Origin: Massilia sp. IC2-278 | Lineage (GTDB): Bacteria > Pseudomonadota > Gammaproteobacteria > Burkholderiales > Burkholderiaceae_D | Direction of reading: 5' to 3' | Length of the DNA stretch: 64,000 nt | Assembly: GCF_020708045.1 (NCBI RefSeq) | Contig: NZ_JAJFES010000003.1 | Coordinates: 1-64,000, forward strand | Part shown: piece by piece, positions 9,350 to 17,496 of the stretch | Layout: every line of letters starts with the position of its first letter | Numbering within the stretch: position 1 is the stretch's first letter | Position numbers and translations under genes: made by a program | The notes under the pieces: model-generated | Told to the model about the DNA's origin: nothing | The model's input: the letters and a program-made list of their open reading frames with translations, nothing else | Database searches by the model: none

Positions 9350-10020
9350 GGCGGGCACCTGTGGGGATCGTCGGCGGCGGCGCTGGGCCGGCACTTGGCG
9401 GCGATGCCGGCCAGGGTCAGCACCACGCTGGCAGAGCGGAACGCGCCCGCGTGGCTGGCGGCGGGCCACATGTCGATGCGCGCAATGCGCGGCGCCATCG
9501 TGGTATCGACCCAGCCGACCGGGGTGAAGTACACGCTGTCGGCCTCTTCCGGGTCGACCGCCTGCACCAGCACGTCGGTGCCGGGCAGCGCATCGGCGAG
9601 GCGCAGCACAGACTTGAAGCCGGCCGCGCCTTCCGGGTCGCGCTCGGCGGGAGCGGTGGCGGTCGACCACGAGCCGCTGGTGTCGTTGCAGGGCGTCTCG
9701 GGGCGCGGGAAGCAGATGTCGACCTGCCAGTCGAGCTGGCCGTTGGCGTTCTCGCTCAGCACCAGGCGGCTGGCGCTGTTGTGCGACAGCGCCTGGGCAC
9801 GCGCGAAAGCAAAGCCTTCGGCATAGAACTCGGAGGCGGCGGCGGCGCGGGTGGCGCTGACCCAGGCCGCCATGCGCGGCGCGCCGAAGGCCAGGATGCC
9901 GCCCAGGATGGCCAGCGCCACCAGCGATTCGAGCAGCGTGAAGCCGCGCGCCGGCCGCAGGGGCATACGCAGGTTCATGTGCAGATGCTTGCGCAAATGC
10001 TTGCGCATATGCTCGCGCAT
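9346..10020 (-). CDS. FimT/GspH-family minor pilin with repetitive leader
   Basis: This pseudopilin is equivalent by position to fimT/fimU. The prepilin site RGFTLLESLVAL is clear and is followed by a GspH-like domain with several cysteines. Start choice is uncertain. ATG 10020 lies 8 bases after the pilE stop and gives 224 residues. ATG 9978 gives a normal 11-residue leader (MNLRMPLRPAR) but has no ribosome-binding site. The DNA between the two starts is a decaying 12-base tandem repeat that would encode MREH-MRKH-LRKH-LHMN. It ends in an ATGA overlap with pilV. The function follows from the family: with PilV, PilW and PilX it primes pilus assembly and may take part in DNA binding, as reported for some FimT proteins. 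Confidence 0.85.
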   Translation of the reverse strand: MREHMRKHLRKHLHMNLRMPLRPARGFTLLESLVALAILGGILAFGAPRMAAWVSATRAAAASEFYAEGFAFARAQALSHNSASRLVLSENANGQLDWQVDICFPRPETPCNDTSGSWSTATAPAERDPEGAAGFKSVLRLADALPGTDVLVQAVDPEEADSVYFTPVGWVDTTMAPRIARIDMWPAASHAGAFRSASVVLTLAGIAAKCRPSAAADDPHRCPP

Positions 10021-10028
10021 TTGCTCAC

Positions 10029-10463
10029 TTATTCGCTGCACTTTCCACCCTTGTCGCTCACCCAGCAGCTGTTGCTGGCGGCCCAGCCCTCGGCGATGCG
10101 GGCGGCCGACAGCGCCGACGTACGGCGGCCGTTCTGGTCGATCGTGAAGCGGAAGCCCGCGGCGCCGTTGCGGCCGGTGGCGGTGACGGTATAGGCGGTG
10201 TCGCTCTCGGCCGTCAGGGAATAGATGAAGTTCTCGGTCGCGGCCGGGAAGCCGGGGGCGTCGTCGAGCTCCTCGAAGCTGTGCTCGTTGGCCCAGAACT
10301 GCTCGGCCAGCGGCTGCACGCCGGCCAGGCCGGCATAGGCATCGGTCAGGCGGGTGCGCAGCATGTAGCTGCCGTAGGCCGGCACCGCGACGGCGGTCAG
10401 CACGCCGACGACGACCAGCGTGATCAACAGTTCGATGAGGGTGAAGCCAGCCTGGCGTGTCAT
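10029..10463 (-). CDS. pilE: PilE-like type IV minor pilin
   Basis: This 144-residue pilin has a very short leader (MTRQAG) before FTLIELLITLVVVGVL, with Glu5 present. A C-terminal pair of cysteines (CWVSDKGGKC) forms the D-loop expected of PilE. GAGGA lies about 5 bases before the ATG. It is the first gene of the operon, whereas in Pseudomonas-type clusters pilE is last. The upstream region carries a candidate promoter and a PhoB/OmpR-type direct repeat. The small size and context suggest a minor pilin rather than the major subunit, but the two cannot be separated from the sequence alone. Confidence 0.88.
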   Translation of the reverse strand: MTRQAGFTLIELLITLVVVGVLTAVAVPAYGSYMLRTRLTDAYAGLAGVQPLAEQFWANEHSFEELDDAPGFPAATENFIYSLTAESDTAYTVTATGRNGAAGFRFTIDQNGRRTSALSAARIAEGWAASNSCWVSDKGGKCSE

Positions 10464-10525
10464 GGGAATCCTCGGGTGTGCAATCGGGGCGCATCGCGCA
10501 CGGCAAGGAAAGTTGCCGCAGGAGA

Positions 10526-10581
10526 ATAATACCCGAGAAAGCTTGCATTACCCTGAGGAAATGCTGACAGGAACCTGACAG
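10526..10581 (-). promoter_or_regulatory. Candidate pilE operon promoter with OmpR-type direct repeat
   Basis: On the minus strand, two CTGTCAG heptamers sit exactly 11 bases apart (10575-10581 and 10564-10570), the spacing and wording of OmpR/PhoB-family boxes. About 33 bases downstream is TATTAT (10531-10526), a plausible -10 without a good -35, as in activator-dependent promoters. The neighbouring response regulator belongs to that family. The pairing of the two is inference. Confidence 0.5.
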
Positions 10582-10618
10582 GCGCACGCCGACGTCAAGG
10601 CTAGTTGCCTCTTCGGAT

Positions 10619-11947
10619 TCAGGGAAAGGCGATGTGGAACACCGCCCCGCTGCCCTCTTCCGGCTCGTCAAGGCTGAGCTCGGCACCATGCAGGTTGGCG
10701 ATATCGCGCACGATCGCCAGGCCAAGGCCGCTGCCCGTACTTTGCTGGTCCAGGCGCACGAAGCGTTCGAACACCTGGCTGCGCAGGCTGGCCGGGATGC
10801 CGGGGCCGTTGTCTTCCACGCGCAGGAAGCTGCCGCCCTCGCTGCTGGCGCCGCAAGCCACGGTGACCCGGCCGCCGGCCGGCGTGTAGCGCAGCGCATT
10901 GTCGACCAGGTTGTCGACCAGGTCGCGCAGCATGAAACGCTCGCCCTGCAGCGGCGCGGGCTCCAGCTCGAAGCCGAGGTCGATGTCCCTGGCCGCGGCC
11001 TGCTCGACGAAGTGCTGGATGCTCTCCGCCACCAGTTCCGACAAGTCGAGCGGCAGCAGGCGCGAGCGCGCGAAGCGGTTCGGCTCGGCGCGCTCGAGCG
11101 AGAGCAACTGGTTGGTCTGGCGGATCAGGCGCTCGTTCGCCTGCAGCATCAGGGTGAGCGAACGGGCGCTGTCCGGGTCGGCGGCGTGGCGCGCGGCCAG
11201 CCATTCGAGCTGCAGCTTCAGGCCGGCCAGCGGGGTGCGCAGCTGGTGCGCGACGTTGGCGCGGAATTCGTCCTGGGCAAGGGCACCGGCCTCGATCCGG
11301 CCCAGCAGGGCATTGAAGGCGCCGACCACCGGCGCCAGCTCGCGCGGCATGCCGCTGTCGTCGAGCGGCGCCAAGTCGGCGCTGCCGCGCGCATCGAGCC
11401 GGGCGCGCAGGCGCGCCAGCGGCGCCAGGCCGTTGCCGACCGAGAACCAGGCCAGGCCGACCAGCGCCAGGCTGAACACGCCTTCGAGCAGCACCAGCGA
11501 GCGCACGATGGCCGAGCGCACCTGCTGGCGCGCACGCACGGTGCGGGCGATGCTGACGGTGGCCGGCGCGCCCTGCCATTCCAGCGCGGCAGAGGCGATG
11601 CGCACCGGCTCGCCGTGCAGGTCGGCGTCGCGCAGGCCGGGGCCGCGCAAGGTGGGCAAGGCGGGCAAGGCGGCGCTGCCGGCGATCAGGCGCCCGCTGG
11701 CGTCGTGCAGAGCCGCCCAGCTGGCCTCGCCCGCGCCGTCCTCGAGCGTGCTTCCATCGCCCAGCAGGCCCAGCCCCTCCGCGCGCACCCGTGCGGCCAG
11801 GGCGCCGGCGGCGGCGCGCAGGCCGTCGTCGAAGGCAAGCTGGGCCGGGGTCCAGGCCAGCAGGTAGGTGAGCGCCGCAGCGCCGAGGTTGAATACCAGG
11901 ATCGGCCCGACCAGCCACTTCAGCAGGCGCAGCCGGATCGAGCTCAT
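10619..11947 (-). CDS. QseC/TctE-like sensor histidine kinase
   Basis: This 442-residue inner-membrane kinase has TM1 at about 12-31, a short periplasmic domain, TM2 at about 150-172, and then a HAMP-like linker. The H-box AHQLRTPL (phospho-acceptor His234) is followed by an N-box with NLVDNALRYTP, DNGPGIP and GSGLGLAI in the ATPase domain. The H-box form with HQLRTPL is typical of the QseC/TctE group. Its start overlaps the response-regulator stop by ATGA, so the pair is cotranscribed, and it lies directly upstream of the pilus operon. The stimulus is unknown; citrate, quinone or metal sensing occurs in the wider group. Confidence 0.93.
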   Translation of the reverse strand: MSSIRLRLLKWLVGPILVFNLGAAALTYLLAWTPAQLAFDDGLRAAAGALAARVRAEGLGLLGDGSTLEDGAGEASWAALHDASGRLIAGSAALPALPTLRGPGLRDADLHGEPVRIASAALEWQGAPATVSIARTVRARQQVRSAIVRSLVLLEGVFSLALVGLAWFSVGNGLAPLARLRARLDARGSADLAPLDDSGMPRELAPVVGAFNALLGRIEAGALAQDEFRANVAHQLRTPLAGLKLQLEWLAARHAADPDSARSLTLMLQANERLIRQTNQLLSLERAEPNRFARSRLLPLDLSELVAESIQHFVEQAAARDIDLGFELEPAPLQGERFMLRDLVDNLVDNALRYTPAGGRVTVACGASSEGGSFLRVEDNGPGIPASLRSQVFERFVRLDQQSTGSGLGLAIVRDIANLHGAELSLDEPEEGSGAVFHIAFP

Positions 11948-12609
11948 GCGCCCGCTTCGAGCAGGTAGCCGAAGCCGCGGATGGTGCGCAGGCTGACGCC
12001 GGCGCCGTCGAGCTTCAGGCGCAGGCGCGACACATAGACCTCGACCGCGTTCAGGGTCAGGTCTTCGCCCCAGGGCGCGATGGCGTCGACGATCTGCTGT
12101 TTCGAGACCACGCGCCCGGCATGCTGGAGCAGGTATTCGAGCACCGCCCACTCGCGCACCGACAGTTCCAAGGCGCGCTCGCCGACCCGCGCCCGGCGCG
12201 CGCCGCTGTCGAGCACGATATTGCCGAGCGCGAGCACCGTCGATTTCGGGGCATTCCGGCGGGCCAGGGCGCGGATGCGCGCGACCAGCTCGGGCGTGGC
12301 GAAGGGTTTCACCAGGTAGTCGTCGGCGCCGGTTTCCAGGCCGCGCACCCGGTCTTCGACGGCGTCGCGCGCGGTGAGCAGCAGCACCGGGGTGGTGTCG
12401 CCGCGCGCACGCAGGCGGCGCACCACCTCGAAGCCGTCGATGCCGGGCAAGCCGATGTCGACCACGGCGACCACGGGAGGATTGCGCTGCAGCAGTACAT
12501 CGGCCTGCAGGCCGTCGCATGCGAGCTCGACCTGCACGCCCTGGGCTTGCAGGGTGCGGGCCAGGCCGTCGGCGAGGACGGCGTCGTCTTCCACGAGCAG
12601 GATGTGCAT
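11944..12609 (-). CDS. OmpR-family response regulator
   Basis: This 221-residue regulator has a receiver domain with acidic Glu8/Asp9/Asp10, phospho-acceptor Asp51 and Lys101 (LVKPF). A winged-helix DNA-binding domain of the OmpR/QseB type follows, including the VYVSRLRLKL and IRGFGYLL segments. I start at ATG 12609 because the longer frame adds 22 residues with no receiver-domain homology. It is cotranscribed with the downstream kinase. The CTGTCAG direct repeat ahead of pilE is a candidate target. Confidence 0.94.
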   Translation of the reverse strand: MHILLVEDDAVLADGLARTLQAQGVQVELACDGLQADVLLQRNPPVVAVVDIGLPGIDGFEVVRRLRARGDTTPVLLLTARDAVEDRVRGLETGADDYLVKPFATPELVARIRALARRNAPKSTVLALGNIVLDSGARRARVGERALELSVREWAVLEYLLQHAGRVVSKQQIVDAIAPWGEDLTLNAVEVYVSRLRLKLDGAGVSLRTIRGFGYLLEAGA

Positions 12610-12957
12610 GCGCCTACATTTTCCAAGGAAATGGTGTTGGCGCACATTATGGAGCAAAGCGCCCGGCGTCCACAAACCGCTGGGCGTGGGCGGGGCTGAG
12701 GTGGGGTGAAGAGCGAGGGGAGAGGCGGCTGGAGATGCGGCCGGAGATGGGGCCAGCGTGGGTGTTAACTCCGGGTATCTTTCCTAGTAGGACTGGACTG
12801 ACAAAACATCCTACGGGGGGCCTACACAGGGGCAACCCCTAATCTTATGTTCGGCAACAGACTATAGCTTTAATGTACACACATCGCGATGAGGCAAAGT
12901 CAACAGGCCAAAAAATCGCTCACGGATGCAATGAAGCTAGAGATAAGAGGACAGAAA
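12610..12957. other. Divergent intergenic region
   Basis: This 348-base gap separates the leftward response regulator from the rightward Crp-type gene. It contains a palindrome-like CATTTTCC/GGAAATG close to the regulator start (about 12617-12634) and a small gggg-caa-cccc hairpin at about 12828-12838. AT-richer sequence at 12841-12880 is where the Crp-type promoter would be expected. No clear -35/-10 pair and no gene are visible. Confidence 0.5.
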
Positions 12958-13770
12958 ATGAACAACGCTCAACTTGGTGGTGCAACGCAAAAAGCGCAAT
13001 CGGTCAACGGCATGCCTTCGACCAAAGAAGAAATCCGAGCTGCGTCGCGTCCAGTTGTCAGCGTCAGCGGTACCCAGCAGAACGATCTGCTGGCTGCGCT
13101 GCCGCGCCAGGACCTGGAAACCCTGTTCGAGCACCTGGAACTGGTTCCTATGCCTTTCGGCAAGGAATTGTTCGAGTATGGCAGCAAATTGGAATACGTG
13201 TATTTTCCGACGACGGCAATCGTGTCGCTCCTGTATGTGATGGAAGACGGCGCCACCACCGAGATCGCCGTGGTAGGCCATGAAGGCGTGGTCGGCGTGT
13301 CGCTGTTCATGGGCGAACGCGCCATGTGCAGCGCCGTCGTGCAGAGCGCCGGCTACGGCTACCGCCTCAAGACCCAGTACCTGCGCGACTCCTTCATGAA
13401 AGGCGGCGCCCTGCCCCAGCTGCTGATGCGCTACACCAACGCCCTGTTCGCCCAGATGGCCCAGAACGCCGTCGGCGGCCGCCACAGCTCGATCGAACAG
13501 AAGCTGTGCCGCTGGCTGCTCGACCGCCTGGACCGTTCGCCAGGTAACGAGCTGAAAGTGACCCAGGAACTGATTTCGATCATGCTCGGCGTGCGCCGCG
13601 AGTCGATCACCGCCGCCGCCGGCAAGCTGCAGGACGAAGGCCTGATCCAGTATCGCCGCGGTAACATCACGGTCCTCGACCGTGCCGGCCTGGAAGAGTA
13701 CGCCGGCGAATGCTACAAGGTCGCCAAGACCGAGTACGACCGCCTGCTGATGGACGTCGCCGCCCGCTAA
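12958..13770 (+). CDS. Crp/Fnr-family transcriptional regulator
   Basis: This 270-residue protein has an N-terminal cyclic-nucleotide-binding-like beta barrel (roughly 45-165) and a C-terminal winged helix (about 190-255) with the recognition region GVRRESITAAAGKL. The barrel lacks the recognisable cAMP phosphate-binding RxAT signature of Crp, and no Fnr-type cysteine cluster is present, so the effector is unknown. I start at 12958, which has AGAGGA about 7 bases upstream; the frame is open to 12889. It is monocistronic and ends in a large palindromic element shared with the convergent sensor kinase. Confidence 0.88.
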   Translation: MNNAQLGGATQKAQSVNGMPSTKEEIRAASRPVVSVSGTQQNDLLAALPRQDLETLFEHLELVPMPFGKELFEYGSKLEYVYFPTTAIVSLLYVMEDGATTEIAVVGHEGVVGVSLFMGERAMCSAVVQSAGYGYRLKTQYLRDSFMKGGALPQLLMRYTNALFAQMAQNAVGGRHSSIEQKLCRWLLDRLDRSPGNELKVTQELISIMLGVRRESITAAAGKLQDEGLIQYRRGNITVLDRAGLEEYAGECYKVAKTEYDRLLMDVAAR

Positions 13771-13793
13771 CGCGGAGCAACCGCCCTCAAAGG

Positions 13794-13886
13794 ATGTGAA
13801 AAAAACGTCAGGGCAAGGCGCCGAGTCGAAGACAGTACGAGCGTACGGCGAGACGAGGCAACGCAGCCATGGCGATTTTTTCACAT
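13794..13886. repeat. Long palindromic extragenic element, probable two-way terminator
   Basis: Inverted arms ATGTGAAAAAA (13794-13804) and TTTTTTCACAT (13876-13886) enclose about 70 bases. Their centre is the perfect palindrome gtac-gagc-gtac (13835-13846), and imperfect complementarity runs outward. It lies between the stops of two convergent genes. The A-run/T-run ends would give a terminator on both strands. The inner wording resembles extragenic repeats I recall from Neisseria and other proteobacteria, but I cannot verify that here. Confidence 0.6.
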
Positions 13887-13889
13887 GCT

Positions 13890-15437
13890 CTAACGTGGAG
13901 CGAGTTCCCCCAGATCGTCGTTCCCCATCGCCGGCAAGACCGGCGATGGGACCGGCGCTTTCGTATCGAGCAACACCGCTTCACCTTCCGGATTTTCCTG
14001 GCGCGAGATAGACGGCAACATGCCGGCCACGGCACCCGGTACCGGCGTCGCCGCACTACCGGCGCCCAGCGGAATGCTGGCACGCACGCAAGTCCCTACC
14101 CCGTTCACCCCGCGCTCGACCTCGAACTTCCCGCCCAGCAGCAAGGCCCTTTCCCGCATGCCCAGCAAACCGTGCGATTTCGAACGCGCGAACGCATCGG
14201 CCGGAATACCGATCCCGTCATCCGTGACTTCCAGGCCCAGCACCGCGCCCGCGCATTCGAGGTGGACGATCACGTTGCTGGCCTTGGCATACTTGGCGAT
14301 ATTGTTCAGCGACTCCTGCACGATGCGGAACAGCGCGATCGCATGCATGGGCCCGGCCGAGTCGATGTCGCCGTCGACCAGCACGTCGCAGTCGAGGCCG
14401 GTCACACGCGCGTAGTCTTCGCAGTAACTTTGCAAGGCCGCGCTCAGGCCCAGGTTGTCGAGCAGGCTGGGCCGCAGGTCCTCGACGATACGGCGTTTCA
14501 GTTGCACGGTGTCGACCAGGGTGCTGCGGGCCCGGGTCAGCATCGCCACCAGGTCGGGCCGGCTGCCGCGCAATTGTTCGGCCACGGTGTTCAGGTCCAT
14601 GCCGATGGCCGTCAGGTTGGCGCCCATTTCGTCGTGCAGTTCGCGCGCCAGCTTGGTCTTTTCTTCTTCCGACACATGGATCAGGTGGCGCGACAGCACC
14701 GACAACTGCTCGGTACGGCGGGCAACGATGGACTCCAGCTGTTCGTTGGCTTGCTGCAGGGCGTGCTCGGCATCCTTGCGCGCGCCGAAGCTGCGCCGCA
14801 CCAGGCGGTAGAACAGCAGCAGCACGGCAATTGCGGCGGCATTGATGCCCAGGCCCAGCATCACCGCGTGCCGGTACTGGCCATAAAAGGCGGCGCTGCG
14901 CGCGTTCAATAATTCGTTCTGTTCGCTCAGCATGATCACGACCTGCAGGCGGATCTCGTCGCTGTCGTTGTCGCCGGGCGCGCCGGTGATCGCCAGGATG
15001 TCCTCGATGCCGCCCTGGCGGTAGATCGTCATGGCCTGCTGCATCATGCCGAGCTGGCGCTCGACCAGGCTGCGCAGCTGCACCAGGTTTTTCTGTTGCG
15101 AGGAATTGTCGGCCAGCAGCGTGCCGAGCTTATCGAGCTGCTGGCCGATCCGCGCCGGCGCCGCCTGCACGCTACCCAGGTAGCTTTCCGAGCCGGAAAG
15201 GAAATAGCCGCGCAGATTGCTTTCCGCATCGGTGACCAGCAGGTTCAGGTGCTGCAGCTCGTCGGTGACCTGGGAGGTGCGCTCCTGCAGGGCGTTGGCC
15301 GCCTTCAGGCCGTCCAGGTTACGCAGCAGGAAATAACCATTCACCACCAGAATCAGCACGCAGGCAAAACACAGCAGCGTCTTGTAGAGCGGCAGCGCAC
15401 GGGCCTGGGCCGGGGCCGGATCAGTGGTGAAATACAT
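13890..15437 (-). CDS. CHASE3-domain sensor histidine kinase (NarX/DegS type)
   Basis: This is a 515-residue membrane kinase. TM1 (about 19-38) and TM2 (about 191-212) bracket an extracytoplasmic CHASE3-type helical domain, recognisable by the AESNLRGYFLSG segment near 71-82. A coiled coil (220-250) leads to a HisKA_3 dimerisation domain with LARELHDEMGANL and phospho-acceptor His268. A HATPase with NNIAKYA and DDGIGI follows. The last 55 residues or so lie beyond the ATPase domain and look disordered. Its partner is probably the NarL-type regulator 326 bases upstream on the same strand. A TATAAT -10 element ahead of the gene suggests independent transcription. Confidence 0.93.
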   Translation of the reverse strand: MYFTTDPAPAQARALPLYKTLLCFACVLILVVNGYFLLRNLDGLKAANALQERTSQVTDELQHLNLLVTDAESNLRGYFLSGSESYLGSVQAAPARIGQQLDKLGTLLADNSSQQKNLVQLRSLVERQLGMMQQAMTIYRQGGIEDILAITGAPGDNDSDEIRLQVVIMLSEQNELLNARSAAFYGQYRHAVMLGLGINAAAIAVLLLFYRLVRRSFGARKDAEHALQQANEQLESIVARRTEQLSVLSRHLIHVSEEEKTKLARELHDEMGANLTAIGMDLNTVAEQLRGSRPDLVAMLTRARSTLVDTVQLKRRIVEDLRPSLLDNLGLSAALQSYCEDYARVTGLDCDVLVDGDIDSAGPMHAIALFRIVQESLNNIAKYAKASNVIVHLECAGAVLGLEVTDDGIGIPADAFARSKSHGLLGMRERALLLGGKFEVERGVNGVGTCVRASIPLGAGSAATPVPGAVAGMLPSISRQENPEGEAVLLDTKAPVPSPVLPAMGNDDLGELAPR

Positions 15438-15473
15438 CGGTGGATTCCTTCGCGCAACTTAAGGGACGGGCCG

Positions 15474-15479
15474 ATTATA
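15474..15479 (-). promoter_or_regulatory. Consensus -10 element for the CHASE3 kinase gene
   Basis: A perfect TATAAT on the minus strand lies 37 bases upstream of the kinase ATG. The -35 region at the expected spacing is poor. Confidence 0.45.
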
Positions 15480-15626
15480 GTCTGCCCGGCGCGCGGACGC
15501 AGCCAGACTGGACTGTAAGCGTGGGCGGAAGGACACAGATTGGGTGGCGGCGGCGGCGAACGCCGGGTACTGCGGAGCGGCTCCATGCAGCGGGCATGTT
15601 ACCGGAAGGCACGGGCGAATCGTGCC

Positions 15627-15658
15627 GGATGCGTGCTTCGGCGGATGCGTGCTTCGGC
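15627..15658. repeat. Tandem 16-base duplication
   Basis: The unit ggatgcgtgcttcggc occurs twice without a gap (15627-15642 and 15643-15658). It is non-coding and probably a replication-slippage duplication. Confidence 0.85.
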
Positions 15659-15721
15659 GGCTGGCAACCGCTGGCGCAGCTATCATCGCCAAGCACGGAC
15701 ACCGGCCGCATCCTGAAGCAT

Positions 15722-15750
15722 AAAAAAACGCCAGGGAAAACCTGGCGCTT
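15722..15750 (-). terminator. Rho-independent terminator of the NarL-type regulator
   Basis: On the minus strand, stem cgccagg/cctggcg with a 5-base loop is followed by seven T. It begins 16 bases after the regulator stop, so the regulator is largely transcribed apart from the kinase. Confidence 0.88.
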
Positions 15751-15763
15751 TGTTCAATCCTGC

Positions 15764-16396
15764 TTAGTCGAGCAGGTTATTCTTCATGGCGTAATAGGTC
15801 AGGTCGCTGTTCGACTGCAGCCCCATCTTTTCCATGATGCGGGTACGGTAGGTGGACACCGTCTTGATCGACAGCGACAGCGCATTGCCGATGTCGGACA
15901 CGGTCGCGCCCTTGGCCAGGCGCAGGAAGACCTGGAACTCGCGGTCCGACAGCTCTGTGTGCAGCGCGGTGTTCGGGTCGCGGTCGAAACTCTGGGCCAG
16001 CAGTTCGCCGACCGTCGACGAGACGTAGCGACGCCCTTGGTAGACGGTGCGCACGGCGGTTTTCAGTTCGTCGGCTTCGCATTCCTTGTTCAGGTAGCCG
16101 TTGGCGCCCATCTTGAACAAATTCAGCGCGTATTGCTGCGCCGGATAGCCGGAGAGAATCAGCACCGGCAGGTTCGGCTGGCCCTGGCGGATGGTGCGCA
16201 GGATATCGATCCCGCTTTGGTCGGGCATGGCGATGTCGAGCAACAGCACGTCGCAAATTTCGCGACGGGCGATATCGAGCGCCTCACGACCGGTGGCGCC
16301 CTCGGCGACGACTTCGAAATCGCCGGACGACGAGAAAATCTGTTTGAAACCTGCTCGAACTATCTGGTGATCGTCACAAATGGCAACGCGTATCAT
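15764..16396 (-). CDS. NarL/FixJ-family response regulator
   Basis: This 210-residue regulator has a receiver domain with Asp8/Asp9 and phospho-acceptor Asp54 (LLLDIAMPD). A LuxR-type helix-turn-helix (about 148-205) has the pattern LSDREFQVFLRLAKG, ATVSDIGNAL, SIKTVSTYRTRI. The N-terminus IRVAICDDHQIVRAGF resembles UvrY/GacA-type regulators. The HisKA_3 kinase encoded just downstream on the same strand is the natural partner, because that kinase class pairs with NarL-type receivers. Confidence 0.93.
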   Translation of the reverse strand: MIRVAICDDHQIVRAGFKQIFSSSGDFEVVAEGATGREALDIARREICDVLLLDIAMPDQSGIDILRTIRQGQPNLPVLILSGYPAQQYALNLFKMGANGYLNKECEADELKTAVRTVYQGRRYVSSTVGELLAQSFDRDPNTALHTELSDREFQVFLRLAKGATVSDIGNALSLSIKTVSTYRTRIMEKMGLQSNSDLTYYAMKNNLLD

Positions 16397-16574
16397 TGTC
16401 TTCCCTTAAATTTTCCTGGCACAGGAAAGAGCCGTGCGAACTTTTTTCGCGCCCCGGCTGTCATGCGTTGGATGAGCTAAGCGCATGTAACATTTTAGCA
16501 CTCCCACGCCCCAGTACAACAGGCGCACGAATGCCTGAGTGTGAACTGCGCCCTGTCCCCGATTGCGCCTTGTC

Positions 16575-16979
16575 TTATGCCGGCCGCGGGCCGTCTTTCA
16601 GCAACGCGAGGATGCCGAGCAGGTCTTCGCGCAGCTTGGCGGTGTCGACCGCCGGCGCTTCCTCGACCTCCACCTGCTCGATGCCGCCGGCCAGGTCGCT
16701 GGCGCGGTTGTCGAGACGGTTGCGGGCGCCGCTGATGGTGAAGCCCTGCTCGTACAGCAACTCGCGGATACGCCGGATCAGCAACACTTCGTGGTGCTGG
16801 TAGTAGCGGCGGTTACCACGTCGTTTGACAGGCTTCAGCTGAGTAAATTCCTGTTCCCAGTAGCGCAGCACATGCGGCTTGACCCCGCACAATTCGCTGA
16901 CTTCGCCGATCGTGAAATAGCGCTTGGCCGGGATCGGCGGCAGCGCGGCGAGTTCATTCTTGTTCGGACGGTCGTTCAT
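16575..16979 (-). CDS. MerR-family transcriptional regulator
   Basis: This 134-residue protein has an N-terminal MerR winged helix: YFTIGEVSELCGVKPHVLRYWE at about 21-42, then RRGNRRYYQHHEV. The short C-terminal half is acidic and lacks the metal-binding cysteines of metal sensors. MerR-like proteins of this type sit directly after ihfA in many betaproteobacteria, and here the start is 7 bases after the ihfA stop. Its target and ligand are unknown. Confidence 0.93.
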   Translation of the reverse strand: MNDRPNKNELAALPPIPAKRYFTIGEVSELCGVKPHVLRYWEQEFTQLKPVKRRGNRRYYQHHEVLLIRRIRELLYEQGFTISGARNRLDNRASDLAGGIEQVEVEEAPAVDTAKLREDLLGILALLKDGPRPA

Positions 16980-16986
16980 GGCTCAC

Positions 16987-17340
16987 TCAGGCAGCGCGCG
17001 CCAGCGACGCCGGGCTGGTCTCTTCGACCATGCCCTTGAGTTTCTGGCTGGCGTGGAAAGTCACGACGCGGCGCGCCGTGATCGGGATCTCTTCCCCGGT
17101 TTTCGGATTGCGGCCCGGCCGCTGCGGCTTGTCGCGCAACTGGAAGTTGCCGAAGCCCGACAGCTTGACGGCCTCGCCGCGCTCGAGCGCGTTACGGATT
17201 TCGTCGAAGAAGGTTTCGACCATGTCCTTGGCTTCGCGCTTGTTCAGGCCGACCTGCTCGAAGAGCAGCTCGGCCAGTTCGGCCTTGGTCAGGGTCGGCA
17301 GGTCGCGTTCGGCTTCCTTCCGTACCCGTGCCACTTGCAT
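16987..17340 (-). CDS. ihfA: Integration host factor subunit alpha
   Basis: IHF-alpha dimerises with IHF-beta to bend DNA at specific sites. The conserved core [27 protein letters not shown] begins at about residue 16. The DNA-intercalating arm [16 protein letters not shown] is intact, including the Pro of the NPKTGE segment. The protein is 117 residues, about 15 longer at the N-terminus than E. coli IhfA, a common feature in this group. It follows pheT by 156 bases, as in the conserved pheST-ihfA arrangement. Confidence 0.97.
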   Translation of the reverse strand: MQVARVRKEAERDLPTLTKAELAELLFEQVGLNKREAKDMVETFFDEIRNALERGEAVKLSGFGNFQLRDKPQRPGRNPKTGEEIPITARRVVTFHASQKLKGMVEETSPASLARAA

Positions 17341-17496
17341 CGCACGATGCAGGTCGGCCGCCAGTGCCTCCTGGAATACGGCCGTATCAACGTCGTTATT
17401 ATTAATTTTGAAGCCCTGCCTTCAGATCAAACGTTTTGGACGAAGTAATCGCAGCGTTCATGCGGTATGGCCGCAATGACGCCGCGATGCTTTCAA

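Larger units (their letters stand above)
15438..15763. other. Intergenic region between the NarL-type regulator and its kinase
   Basis: This 326-base gap contains the kinase promoter, a 16-base tandem duplication and the regulator terminator, each listed separately. No reading frame with a ribosome-binding site or protein features is seen. Confidence 0.6.

Noticed and set aside
10464..10618. Sigma-54 promoter for pilE
   Set aside because: No GG-N10-GC core with the TGGCAC/TTGCA wording is present on the minus strand.
16397..16574. tRNA gene after merR, as found in some relatives
   Set aside because: No cloverleaf or T-arm TTCGA sequence can be folded in this gap.
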